Shown: piece by piece, positions 20,727 to 32,399 of the stretch
Layout: each line of letters begins with the position of its first letter
Numbering within the stretch: position 1 is the first letter of the stretch
Origin: Leucogyrophana mollusca
Taxonomy: Eukaryota; Basidiomycota; Agaricomycetes; Boletales
NCBI GenBank assembly: GCA_021014945.1
Contig: MU266494.1
Location: 1-62,950 of the forward strand
Direction: 5' to 3'
Length of the DNA stretch: 62,950 bases
Translations under genes and position numbers: made by a program
Notes under the pieces: model-generated
What the model was told of the DNA's origin: nothing
Seen by the model: only the letters and a program-made list of their open reading frames with translations
The model's database searches: none

Positions 20727-23236
20727 ATGTCTTCTGTTCCTCCAATTCCGCCTCTACCAGCAGAGTACGGCAGGCAGCAGCTTGCGAGCGAATTCCATCC
20801 GCCAGGGCCGCCCCCAGTACCCCCTCTTCCGCAAGATTACATTGCTCAATCGCAGCCCCATTTTACTCAGCCGTTGGCTGCTCCTCGGCCGCACAGAGTC
20901 GATCCCGATCTTCCCGCCAACGTGCGCTTGTCTGTTCGTAAACGACGCATCGTGTTGCTAATTTATTATATAAACAGATGGCTCGCACTTTAGACGACCA
21001 GTCTTCCTTCCACCACGACCCTTACCGCGCACATTCTCCTCGTCCGCCTCCACAGCAGCAGGTAAACCACAACCCAGGCTTCGCATACCCGCCCCAGGGC
21101 AACCCCAGAGCCTCTGCTGTCCCGAATCCAAACGGTTGGACTCCTTGGAACCCGGCAGCGGCCGCAATTCCACTGCCTTCGTCTCCTAGGCCACCGCAGC
21201 ACTTGTCTCCTTACCAGCCGCCACCTCAACAGTTCCAGCAACAGCCCAGACACGCAGACCACCTTTCTCCCGCAATGAACTCTCTTACTTTCAGCCCAGC
21301 TCCGCCACAGCAACCCCAGTACCACCCACGCACTTCTTCCGTCTATGGTCCTCCACCAATGGCCCCCGCTCCACCCCAACAGACCGCCGCGCCCCCGTCG
21401 CTCACTGCCCCACTCCCATCCGTGCCATCGCTCTCTGCGGCCCTGCCAACGATCCAGCAGCCCGCGCACGATCCCAACCTCAAGGTCAACTGGGCCAGGG
21501 ACGTCCTGATGCTCGTCGATCGCTCCCAGCAAAACCCCTCCACGGACGCACCCGTCGGGCCCGTCACCATCCAGGACCCGCAGCTCCTCCGCCTCGCCCA
21601 CGTCGCCGTCCCGCTTGTCGTCCAGATCGCGTCCACACTGCCCGCGCCCTCGCCCATGCCGCTATACATGGCAGAGGCCATCTACCTGCACGCGACGCTC
21701 GCCGCATCCGGCGCCTATCCGGACCACGTCCCGCACAACCCGCGGTCTGCCTTCCGGGACTTTGAGCGCGCGGCTCGCGGTGGCTACGCCCTCGCGTGGT
21801 TCAGGCTCGGCAGGGACTATGAAAACTTCAACGACGTCGCACACGCCCGCGACTGCTTCGAGCGTGGGCTCAAGCTCAACGTCGAGAGCTGCGTCTACGT
21901 GAGTCCCTCCCCACGCGTCTTCGCCCCTTGCTGACCCTCCTCCGCAGCGCATGGGCATGGCGCACCTGATGGGCCAGCTCGGCCTCCCCGCGCAGCCTGA
22001 GCTCGCCGTCCCGCTGCTTCACCGCGCGGCCACCCTCGCCTCCGTCCAGGTCCCCCAGCCCGCCTACGTCTACGGCCTCCTCCTGCTCTCCGAGTTCTCC
22101 CACGTCTCGGTGCCCCCCGCGCTCTTCGCCCCCTTCGTCCCGCGCGGCTCCTCCCCCGAGCTCGAGGCCCGCAAGCACCTCGAGCGCGCCGCCTTCCTCA
22201 ACTTCGCGCCCGCGCAGTACAAGCTCGGCCACGCGTACGAGTTCGCGCAGCCCCCGTTCCCGTTCGACGCGCTCCTCAGCGTCCAGTACTACTCCCTCGC
22301 CAGCCAGCAGGGCGAGATCGAGGCCGACATGGCCCTCAGCAAGTGGTTCCTCTGCGGGGCCGAGGGCAGCTTCGACAAGGACGAGGCCCTCGCGTACACG
22401 TTCGCCGAGAAGGCCGCCCGCAAGGGCCTGCCGAGCGCCGAGTTCGCGATGGGGTACTATGCCGAGGTGGGCGTGGGCGGAGACAAGGACGTCGAGGAGG
22501 CGAGGAAGTGGTATTCGAGGGTGAGCATCGTTCGCCTTCTTTTCGCGACGCACAGCTCACGATCGCGCAGGCAGCCGAGCACGGGAACACGGACGCCGTC
22601 GAGCGTCTCGCTGCGCTCTCCCAGCCCGCGCCCCAGACGCTGTCGCGGCAGGAACACGACGACCTCACGGAGACGAAGCTGGTTCGGAAGCGTACGCAGG
22701 CGAAACAGCGGTCGGAGCGCACAGACCCCGCCAGCGCAGCCCGGCCGTCGATGGAGGACTCTCGGCAGGTCGTCGACATCATTCGCAAGAACTCCATAGC
22801 GCGCCAGCCGCCCCAGGGTCATGCACAACAACAACCGCCCATGCAGCACATGGCGCCGGTGCCCGAACAGCCTCAGCCCTCGCCACACATGAACGCGGCA
22901 AGTCCACGCCTCAACAACCAAGGGCCGGGCAGGCAGTTCCCGAACCAGCATCGGTACACACTCGTCGATCCGGGCTCGGCAGGCAACTCTCCCCCGCCTT
23001 CGAGGAATCAGTCGCCGCATGGACGGCCGGCGGGGAGGCCGCCTGCGCAGCGCATGCCTTCTGCTGGGCCAGCTGGAGGTGGTGGGCTGCCGACGCCACA
23101 GATGGGGGGCGGGCCTCAAATGGGAGGTGGGGAGTCCCCTGGGCCCCGACCGGCAGCACCAAAAGGCCCGACGACGTTCGCAGAGATGGGCATCCAGGGC
23201 GCGAAGTTGGAGGACAAGGAGTGCGTTATCATGTGA
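20727..23236 (+). CDS. Skt5/Chs4-like chitin synthase regulator with Sel1 repeats and CaaX end
   Basis: Predicted 784-residue homologue of yeast Skt5/Chs4, which recruits and activates a chitin synthase at sites of wall growth. Four exons: 20,727-20,921; 20,978-21,898; 21,948-22,520; 22,571-23,236, all joined in frame. Residues 1 to about 235 are proline/glutamine-rich and probably disordered. About 240-560 hold Sel1-like repeats, with short helices such as AFRDFERAARGGYALAWFRL, AEAIYLHATLAASG, ARKHLERAAFLNFAPAQYKL and AFAEKAARKGLPSAEFAMGY-type units (AYTFAEKAARKG at the site). The C-terminal tail is low complexity and ends in CVIM, a farnesylation-type CaaX box known from this family that would anchor the protein to membranes. 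Third-position GC is much higher than in neighbouring genes, and the opposite strand is therefore open as well. It sits between the two arms of the inverted DUF6534 array. Confidence 0.9.
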
Positions 23237-23596
23237 AATGATCGTTGTGGATGCTTTCTAGTCGTCTCATTCTTTCATTGTGTTGCTCGTTCCTTCGTGC
23301 ATCTATCCAGTTCTCATGGGTATCTGGACTTCTAGGCTAGACATATTTACGATAATGTTCATAGAACGTTTGTTGAGTAGTTCTGGTAGTTCATGGAACT
23401 TGAGCTTGATCTACCGTAAGTACGGGTTCCTGTGGACCCTAAGTACATGAGGTCCATAGTTGGCGGCTTCATCAATGTCTCGATTCATGGTAAGGTTGGG
23501 TGACAGTACCAGGGGGTAGTATTGCTGGACGGAGGCGGACACATTCCAATCCTCACCTTCAGAAGTACTTCATATCATGTATGTACGGGGATTGTT
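23237..23596. other. Convergent intergenic region between Skt5 and DUF6534 copy d
   Basis: No gene seen. Part of it (23,385-23,445) is repeated in inverted form at 18,576-18,640 beside the Skt5 relict. Confidence 0.5.
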
Positions 23597-25295
23597 CTAT
23601 GGCACAATGCTCGGGGGTAGGTGTAACGTGACAGTTGACTCGTTGGGAGCCAGGGGAGCCTCTTGTCGCACCTTCGTGTCTCGGCCGAGGCATACTTCTA
23701 TGGCGGCCCCTGGTGCGGACTGCCAGGTACGCTTCAGTACTGGAACGGAGGTAACGGTACCTTAACCTACGAGCAGCTCCGGGAGTGTGCCCTTCGAATC
23801 ACCGTAATTGCTTTCTGGACTGTCATCTTGGGCGACGCCCTCGTCCTCGCCAGGGACCGCGAAGGACGTGGACTGGGACTCCTGTTCAGTCAGATCAAAT
23901 TGTCCTTCATTCAGCACGAACGTCCAATCGGTAAGCTTAATAACATACATCTGAGTCTGATGGCCTGACGTTGACGCGAAATGTCGAATGGGAGAAGCTG
24001 GTGTGAGCGTCATCGACCGTGAAATGTGCTTTGCGGGCGTTGAGGCTTCAATTTGTGTCGTTAAGTTGATCATTCATGACCGTTACTGGGGAACACCCAC
24101 TTGGCCAACATGGCATTCACGCACACTACCGTAAGTTTAGTACGTGCCGGTGACTCACATACGACGAGGTACTTACCCTGTCCATGGAACACATCTACCC
24201 CAAACCAGGCAACTGTTTCGTGGATTAGAGATGACTAACTGGGGAGGAGGTTGATATAACTCACCTGTGTCCGACATAGTCTTGAAGCAGATAACCATAG
24301 CAATAGTGGTCAAACTGTGAAGTGCTCGATCACCGTGCATACTGCGTGCATAAAAGTTGCTATGCACCTGGTGATGACGCTGGTTTCTAGCATGCTGCTG
24401 TTAACGACCTCAATCCCAACAGCCTGATGTTCTATCATGGCTCACCAATAGTATATGCCATTAGTTTATCAAGTAACTTTGTGGTGCCGAAAAAAAAAGA
24501 TATACGTCACTGCTGGAGGAACTGATATACTACTCACGGCTCCAATGCAAAAGCCCTTTCGCGCCTGAGATAGTAGCACATGCTCCCAGCGACCACGATA
24601 TCATTGATCGAATTAATTATAAGCACCGCCATGACCCCCCCAGCTCTCCCGCTGGCCAAACTCTGTGACGGATACCGGGACCTTGATCACATATATCCCC
24701 GCGCCTATGTCCAGTAAGAAACACAAGACGCACAGCGTCCCACAAAACACGGGGAGCCATATCTTCCTGGAGAAGACACGGACGCGATACACGAAGAATC
24801 CCTTGAGCGACAACATTGCGTAAGCACTGACACAATAGTTTCGTCCAATGCACAATCATAATGTACCTGGGCTGCGAGCGGAAGGATCCCGCCAAATAGA
24901 ACCGACCAAGCAAATCCAGAAGGTTGTGGGCGTGTTTCCCATGACATGCTTCCGAATTGTCGGGTGATGATGGAATACAACCCAGTCGTGAATGCTAAAA
25001 GCTGTGCGAGTTGGATACACCTGCACCGATTCCACGAGTATAGGTCAGTTTCCAAGGAGAGGTATAAGCTGACGAGAAGGTTCGTACCACAGAACTACAC
25101 CCTGGAGGTATAGGTCGGTCGGGCGGATGAAGACCTCCGCTGGTTGACCCCTCCTACCATTGATTTTAGCCACGACAAATCACTCGTATATCGAAGGTAA
25201 TAATGATACGTCTGGACAGTCGCAACGCCAAAAAAGAAAGTCGTTAAAATAGCACCGATCTCGAGGGCTGCGAGAGAGACAGTCGCGGCTGACAT
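23597..25295 (-). pseudogene. DUF6534-type membrane protein, copy d (frameshifted)
   Basis: The start at 25,295 gives SAATVSLAALEIGAILTTFF and FGVATVQTYHYYLRYTSD. Later exons give QLAQLLAFTTGLYSIITRQF, GFFVYRVRVFSRKIWLPVFC and KVPVSVTEFGQRESW. There a run of seven C on the plus strand (24,635-24,641) adds one base relative to copy c, and the frame runs into a stop as GGHGGAYN. The rest of the gene is still recognisable in the shifted frame (MAVLII, GSMCYYLRRERAFAL). The last exon APGAAIEVCLGRDTKVRQEA ends PPSIVP, with the stop at 23,597-23,599. Either this copy is a recent pseudogene or the homopolymer is a sequencing error. It is the inverted twin of copy c, with very high identity by eye. 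Confidence 0.75.
24635..24641 (-). other. One-base insertion in a C7 homopolymer breaking DUF6534 copy d
   Basis: Copy c reads TGGGCGGTTATGGCGG at the equivalent place; copy d reads TGGGGGGGTCATGGCGG, one base longer. Downstream codons match copy c again only after shifting by one. Confidence 0.7.
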
Positions 25296-26187
25296 TGGTG
25301 GTAAGAGGGTCCGTCAATCCTTGAGGCAGCTCTGGACTGACTATTTAGTCGACCTCGTCGGAGCCAATCTGCTCACGGGAGCCGCAGCATCAGCTGCACA
25401 GGTTGAACCTCTCATAGCACCTCCCCTTCCACTATACTTATCTCACCTCTCACCGACCGCCGAAAAGTGATTGATGTATCGGGAGTATGTTATAACCGCT
25501 ACATTTTGAGAAAAGAACGCGCCTGTGTGATCTAAGGTAATCACATGGTACACCTGGCGCTCTGTTCCGGCCATACTTTTGAGTAGCCCTCAGTCAATGA
25601 GAGCCCGATGAACAGACCAGCAGTACAGAAATGCACATTGGATCTGTACTCCGTGGTCCTTGATGCGGCCGTCGGCCTCTCCATGCCGTTCATCTGCAGA
25701 ACCGAAGTGGATCCGCTTTAGCCTTCAAGTTGCAAGTAAGTGCTCCTGACCCTGACCTGACCTTAGCCACGGAGGAACAGCACGGCTTATATGGCTTCGC
25801 CAGCGACCAGTGGTTTCTTGCAGGGAATCTGTTATAGACGACGGGTATGACACTACAGCGCCCGTTGGATGAGGTATAACAAAGTGACGAGGGTTCTGAC
25901 AAGAACTTCACTCGAAAAAAGCAGCTCAGGCTGTATTCGTATTTGTCTTTGTTTGTTCTCAGCGATGTACTAGTGGCGGTAACCAATGTCCCACCGCAGT
26001 GTCGTCGAAGTTGCCCATTCAAGCAACGACTCTACGACGATGTTAAGCGGAAGCGCTGGCCCACTCAACGACCCGAACTCGCCTGGCTGAGGAGCAGGCT
26101 TTGCTTAGTCCAAGAAACAACCGGGTCTTCTTTGTTGAGCATGTGCCTTCAGGCTCTAATAAATATCTCGAGTATACAAAGACGCTT
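25296..26187. other. Intergenic segment of the inverted arm between copies d and e
   Basis: No gene. It matches the reverse complement of 15,950-16,735, and the part at 25,930-26,187 recurs at about 29,757-30,120 as the flank of the tandem unit. Confidence 0.55.
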
Positions 26188-27906
26188 TCAGGAAATATCG
26201 GCCAGGGATAGGGTATCTCTGCCAGAAGATCTACCACAATCCTTGGGAGTGTTCAGGTCGGTCTGTGTTTCTCGGCACACTTCTATGGCGATATTTGGCG
26301 CGAACTGGCAGGCACACACACTTAAGTAAATGGGACTGATAATGACCTGCAATGAATAAAACATACCGATGGCTCTAGAAATGTCGCGTTGGGATAGTTA
26401 TACTCGTCCGCCAATGTAGTATTACTCTGAACGTCATCCTTGGATATACTAGGCGGTGTGTGTTGGGGCTGCTGGCTGGATAAATCAACCTGGCATTGTG
26501 GAGTTGCTTCGAGTCAGTGCGCTTCCGCGGACCGCGCGAGGGGGATTCAAGAGACTTACAGCTGTACGAGACGCGCCAGTGCTTCCTGAGTATGTTATAC
26601 GGGACAAATCAACCAGAGTTTGATCAACAGCGGAATGCACTTTGCGAGCGTTGAGGCTTCGACATCTTCGGTCAGGATCGATCTCTCATCAGTGCCAATG
26701 AAAAACTCTTACTTGGCCAACAGAGCATTTGCATTAACTGTCGTGTTTTTAGTATGTGGGCGTTATCATCCAGTTTAACAACGCACCCTCTGCACTGAAC
26801 AGATATATCGCGAACCAGGCATCTTTGAGGCTTGCCTGTTAGATGGACAGCCTTGAAGGGGGGCGTCAACTCACAATTGGTCATTAACTTGAAGCAGAAA
26901 AATGTAGCCAAAGAAGTCAAACTAATAACAATGCTTGAAATGATTCCGGGCTCTGCAAACGATAAAGCAGGAATAGCTACCTCGTAAGGAGGCCAGTCTC
27001 TAGCAGCGACAGTGAGCACATTCGTATGCATTAATGCATTTCGTGACCCACCAATCGTATAGGCTATCAGCCGATCCAGTATCTTGATAGTGCTGTGGGA
27101 GACAAGTACATCAATCACTTTGACGCAGAGCAAAGAAAGCACATTTACCTATTGACAGAAGCTTTTTCACGTTTGAGGTAGTAACACATACTCCCCGTAA
27201 CGGCCACATCGTTGGCCACTCCCATTATCAGCACTGCCGAAATCACCCACCCCATCTCTTTCTCAAGGCGTTGAAAAGAGCTGTGGTGAGCGATCACATC
27301 TACCGCCACAGCGACGGTGCCTAAAAATCGCAAGAAGCAGATTGTCCAACAAAACACGGGGATGTATATCTGCTTGGAGAATATGTATACGCGGTATGTG
27401 AAGAACCCCTTGAGCAGAATATTGAGTGAGCAACTATTCCTGGTACCTGCACTGAGATGTCACCTGCACCCCCGACGGAAGAAAACCAGCAAATAGAATC
27501 GACCAGGCGAATCCAGGAGGCGCAGGACTCAGTGTCTCTGCTGATTGCTGTCCGAATCGGGTGACAGAGACATCGTACATCCCAGTTACTACTGATATAC
27601 TGTGTGCGATTACGAAAAACCTGTCCGAGCAATGGTAAAATTCAAAACCGGTCACAATCTGACAAAGATGGGTGAAGTACACACCACACAAACGCAACCT
27701 GGGCGATCAAGAGAATAATAGGACACTCAGCCAAGCAGGTATTGTGTGGGGCTTATCTTGTGACTTACCATTAATCTCAACCATGTCGAGTCGCCAGAGT
27801 ACTTGCGGTAATAGTGGTAGGTCTGGACAGTCACGAAACCAAAAAAATAAATCATCACGAACCCTCCAACCTCGAGGGCGCCAATGGAAGCGTCTGCGCC
27901 CGGCAT
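26188..27906 (-). CDS. DUF6534-type multi-span membrane protein, copy e
   Basis: The start at 27,906 gives PGADASIGALEVGGFVMIYF, nearly identical to copy b. Following exons give FVIAHSISVVTGMYDVSVTR, SGVQ, GFFTYRVYIFSKQIYIPVFC, GVANDVAVTGSMCYYLKREK, ETGLLTS, an LTSLATFFCFKLMTN helix and AWFAIYLFSAE. The final exon FAPNIAIEVCRETQTDLNTP ends SLADIS with TGA at 26,188-26,190. All exons that I followed join in frame. It is the mirror partner of copy b and the tandem sister of copy f (about 3.95 kb away, same strand). The terminal six residues differ from copy b, because b stops at LSLA while e and f continue to ADIS or ADIP. Confidence 0.8.
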
Positions 27907-28379
27907 CGTCGCTGTGGACCTCCTTGTAATCTGTAAGGGGATGGTAGCACTGAATGGGTCTCCCACTGACTGAATCCACAAGTTATCTAGGAATTCATTG
28001 CACAGTAATCCATCATCACTGATCTGTGTGGAGAGGTTATCCCACCAATAAAATGCCTCTGAGCATTGCTATCTTCTTTGCGTCATCAAAGCCTGATTGC
28101 TTGGCAGACTGAAAGAACTCATTATGGCCGTTTTCTGGATGAGTCTGCATGGTCCATCTTGGTAGAGTCATAGTGTGCATCGCCCCTCCTTCCATACTCC
28201 GAGGGCACCGCTGATATGATCTCGGTTTGCGGTGCGCACGGCAACACTCCAGGCCGCATGTTTGCGGGGAAGAATTAGCCCATGGGAGAAAGATTTGGTT
28301 CGAGTCGTTCGAAGGATCTAAAATTGGAACCAGATGCCTCGAAAAAAACATTCCAACTTCCGCGTCACGATTGATCGAC

Positions 28380-29330
28380 CCGCTTAAGCCCGAGTCATGA
28401 GAGCAGGTTTCGATATTGACATTGCAACGATGCGGATGTGGTAAGACTTTAGTGGTGTGGAATTGAATTGGGATCAACACGCGTATGTCCAACCCACAAC
28501 GAAGTGATGGTTCGAAGGCTGAGTGCTTTTTCACCAAAACTCACCACGTTGCACAGCCAAGTCTTTTCCGTCCTCGAAAGCCAGGGAAGACAGGCAGTTT
28601 TCTCCAACATCTTGCTAACCATCACTAAGTGTCAGGTCAGCTCTAGCAAAGATGAAAGGTGAGACTTACAGGCTAAGCGCTAAGGCACAATAGCAAGAAT
28701 AACGGCGGTTTGATGATCGGTCAGATCATTCGCCAAAGCGACGAAATCATGTGGATAAAGGTATGGTGTCAATGAAGGGATACCTGCCCGAACAATTTGG
28801 AGCATCGGCAAACAGGAAATGGGCACCATCAGACCTTTTGCGCACTGTGTTCGCGGGTGATGATTGGATGGTATCCCCTGCCGCCCGTCTAATAGACTAA
28901 TTCAAGACCAGCCTTTCGGGGCCTTGCTACTCCCGGTATACATCATCCGACTATTCTTGCAAAGACGCGGACAAATTCACGTCGATAAGTATCAAATTTC
29001 TAAATTTCACCCTTCCGTCTTCTCTCTTGTTGATTTGCTGTTCAAGGCTTCGAAGATCGCGGCTTTGGTTTGTGTGGGCACCAGACGACTCTGCAAGCGG
29101 AAGGTTCAGAGCGATTCGTACCGTGGTAGTGATTGTGGTCCAGATCGGGACGTATAGCAATGCTGCAGCAGTGGCAATGCTGACAAGCTGATCGGGACCA
29201 ACAAAGAAGCTGGAACTCACCCAATTGTCCAGTGGAATCGGCGGCATATCGGTGTGAAATGGAAGCCTCGAGAGAGCCAATATTAACTGCAAAGCTTGCT
29301 CACCTGAGTCTGTCCCGTGCTCCACAGATC
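28380..29330 (-). pseudogene. Decayed unit X, copy 2 (unknown function)
   Basis: Minus-strand block homologous to 12.86-13.8 kb (inverted) and 32.4-33.2 kb (tandem). Readable pieces are HGTDSGEQALQLILALSR, MPPIPLDNW followed by a GTGAGT donor, LRSLEQQINKREDGRVKF, YPHDFVALANDLTDHQTAVI and FEPSLRCGLDIRVLIP. A stop falls inside the piece that is open in copy 3. I cannot identify the family. A cysteine pair in LECCRAHRK (28,230-28,260) is also found in copy 3 as LDCCRAHRK. The block ends near the promoter of DUF6534 copy e. Confidence 0.4.
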
Positions 29331-30125
29331 TGCGAGAGTGATTTTACACCAGGTATGTGCAGCTTTTTATGACAATTCAACCATCTTGTCCGACCGCATG
29401 TAGTTACTCTACCTCGATCATACGGTCATGCTCCTCGGTTGATCCTGGCAACGGCATGCTATTGTGTGTTAGCATGGCCACATAAAACCCCAACAACTTT
29501 ACGGCAACTCTAAAGGTCAGTGTCGCCCACTCAAAAATACATCTCATCCATTGAAGCACACCGTTCCAAGGATAGAGTTACACAAAATGGCAACTGAGGC
29601 TATGTGTAGCATTGCTTGTGAAGAAGCATTCGGGGCGTTGGGTAACCTCTTGACTGCATCAGGGTCCCACAATGATAAAGGTAAGCTGGCCAGAACATAA
29701 ACTGTGCACATCGAATTGAGTCAGAGCAACAAACACGAGCAGTGTCAGTACTTGTAGGCTATATTCATGTTTGTTTCTGTTTGTTCTCGAGCTGCCTCGC
29801 GCGTCTTTCAAATTTGTGTGTGGTGGATCGGGAAGCATTGTCAGCAACGACAGCAGTCATATTATGATTTTAGTATGCGGAAGTGCTGGCCCGCTCAAAA
29901 TGGTCCCGACCCTCCCAGCCGAGGAATAGGTTTTATAGAGTGGGACGCAATCGGTATCGGACTCAAATAAAAGCTCAATTCTAGAAGCATGCTAGGTTTT
30001 AGTAGCATCACGACTTTGCGCGTTGTTGCCTATCTGGAGATTGTAACCGATATCTATCGTTAGATCTCCTCTGCTAAGGATGCGCATTGGGGCCCTACTA
30101 GATATCCTGAGGGTATGATGATGGT

Positions 30126-31865
30126 TCAGGGGATATCGGCCAGGGATAAGGTATCTCTGCCAGAAGATCTACCACAATCCATGGGAGCATCCTGTTCGGT
30201 CTGTGTTTCTCGGCAAACTTCTATGGCGATGCTTGGCGCGAACTGGCGAGTGGACGGATGTAAGCGGGGGCATGGGGTCGACAATGACCTGGAAGAAATG
30301 GAACTTACCGATGGCTCTAGAAATATAGTAGTGTTGGGGTAGCTATACCCATCCACCGACGTAGTATTACTTGGAACAACATCTTTGGCTATAGCAGATG
30401 GTGTGCATTGGGACTGCTGACTGGATAAATCGAGTTGACGCTACGTAGTTGTTTCAGCGCAAATTCACGGGGCCCGTGCTCGTTCGGCATAGGGAACTCA
30501 AGAAACGTACAGCTGGATGTGATGCACCGAGGCTTCCTGAATACGTTATGCGGGCCAAGTCAACGAGAGTTTGATCAACAACGGAATGCATTTTGCGAGC
30601 GTTGAGGCTTTGGCATCTTCGATCAGGATCGACTCATTAGTACCAACGAAAAGCACTTACTTGGCCAACAGAGCATTTGCGTAAACTGTCATGGATCTTT
30701 AGTGTATAGACATTGTCGTTTGATGCATAATTCGATAACGCACCTTCTGCATTGAACAAATAAACCGCGAACCAGGCATCTTTGGAGCTTGCCCGTTAGA
30801 TGGACAGCCTCGAAGGGGAGCGTCAACTCACAATTGGCCGACATAGACTGGAAGCAGACAAATGAAGTCAGAGTAGTCAAGCTGGAAATGATGCTTGAAT
30901 TCCGGGCTCTGCAAACGATGAAGCAGGAACAGCTACCTCGTGAGGAGGCCAGTCTCTAGCAGCAACGGTGAGTACATTCGCGTGTATTCATGCATGTCAC
31001 GACTCACCGATCGTATAGGCCACCAGCCGATCCAATAACTTGATAGTGCTGCAGGAGACAAGCATGTCGATCACTTCGGCACAGAAAAGAAAGCACACCT
31101 ACCTATCAACGGAGGCTTTTTCACGCTTGAGGTAGTAACACATGCTCCCTGCAACGATCACGTCGTTGGCCACTCCCATTATCAGCACCGCCGAAATCGC
31201 CCACCCCATCTCTTTCTCAAGGCGTCGAAAAGAACTGTGGCTGGCAATCACATATATCGCCGCGCCGATGGTGCCTGAAAACCGCAACAAGCAGACTGTC
31301 CAACAAAACATGGGGAGGTATATCTTCTTGGAGAACACGTGCACGCGGTGTATGAAGAACCCCTGGAGCGGAATATTGGGTGAGCATCGGTACACTACAT
31401 CAGATGGCTGTATTGCGATGTTACCTGTACTACCAGCGGAAAGAAACCGCCGAATAGTATTGACCAGGCGAATCCAGAAGGTGCAGGGCTCAGGGTCTCC
31501 GCTGATTGTTGTCCGAAACGGGTGACAGAGATGTCGTACATCCCAATTACTACCGATATGCTGTGTGCGATTTCGAAAAACCTGTCCCAACCATGATGCT
31601 CGATTCAAAACCAGTCAAAATCTGGTCAAGAGGACTGAAGTACACACCACACAAACGCAACCTAGATAATCGCGAGCATAATAGGTCACTCGGCCAGCAG
31701 ATATTGTGGGGGGCTAAAATGACTTACCATTAGTCTCAGCCACGTCAAGTCACCAGGATACTTGCGGTAGTAGTGGTAGGTCTGGACAGTCACGAAGCCA
31801 AAAAAATAAATCATCACAAAACCTCCAACCTCGAGGGCTCCAACGGAAGCGTCCGCGCTTGGCAT
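30126..31865 (-). CDS. DUF6534-type multi-span membrane protein, copy f
   Basis: The start at 31,865 gives PSADASVGALEVGGFVMIYF and YHYYRKYPGDLTWLRLM. Then follow FEIAHSISVVIGMYDISVTR, SGFAWSILFGGFFPLVVQ, GFFIHRVHVFSKKIYLPMFC, IMGVANDVIVAGSMCYYLKR, WFAVYLFNAE, and the tail FAPSIAIEVCRETQTEQDAP ending SLADIP with TGA at 30,126-30,128. No frame break was found. It is the tandem duplicate of copy e and has no separate partner on the left arm, so it explains why the outer pair a/g is displaced by about 4 kb from perfect symmetry. Confidence 0.8.
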
Positions 31866-32399
31866 CGTCACTGTGAACCTCCCTGTAGTCTGAAAGGGGA
31901 TGATAGCGCTGGATGGGTCACCTACCCACCAAATCCACGAGTTATCTAGGGACCTATTGCACAGGAATTCAGCACTACTGATCTGTGTGAAGAGGTTATC
32001 CCACCAATAAAATGCCTCTGAACATTGCTACCTACTTTGCGTCATCAAGGTCTGATTGCTTGGCATGATATCAGAACTCATTGCGACCATTTGCTGGCCA
32101 GGTATGCGCCTTCGGTCTCGGTAGAATCATAGAGTACATCGCCCCTACTTCCATCCTTCGGGCACTGCCGATATGATCTCAGTTTGCGGTGCGCACGGCA
32201 ACAATCCAGGCAGCGTGTTTGCGGGGAAGTCTTATCCCATGGGATGGATGCGGTTCCTGGTTTGCCGAGGCTTGGGAGAAAGACTACGTTCAAGTCATTC
32301 GAAGGATCTAAAATTGAAAATAAGATGTCTCCCAAAGATGTTCTACCTTCCGTTCCTACGTACCGCCACGATTGATCGACTCGCCTAAGCCCAAAAGCA

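Noticed and set aside
21876..22553. Long minus-strand open frame opposite Skt5
   Set aside because: It mirrors the GC-rich third codon positions of the plus-strand gene, has highly repetitive composition, and the plus strand has a clear conserved product.
22343..23236. Alternative plus-strand start giving an arginine-rich protein before the Skt5 C-terminus
   Set aside because: Its first part is an out-of-frame reading of the Sel1 exon. The in-frame four-exon model explains the same sequence with a family-consistent protein.
28230..28262. Caspase/metacaspase-like Cys-Cys motif (ECCRAHRK) in unit X
   Set aside because: Only a few residues resemble the DCCHSG active site. No preceding HG-histidine block or continuous domain was found in any copy.
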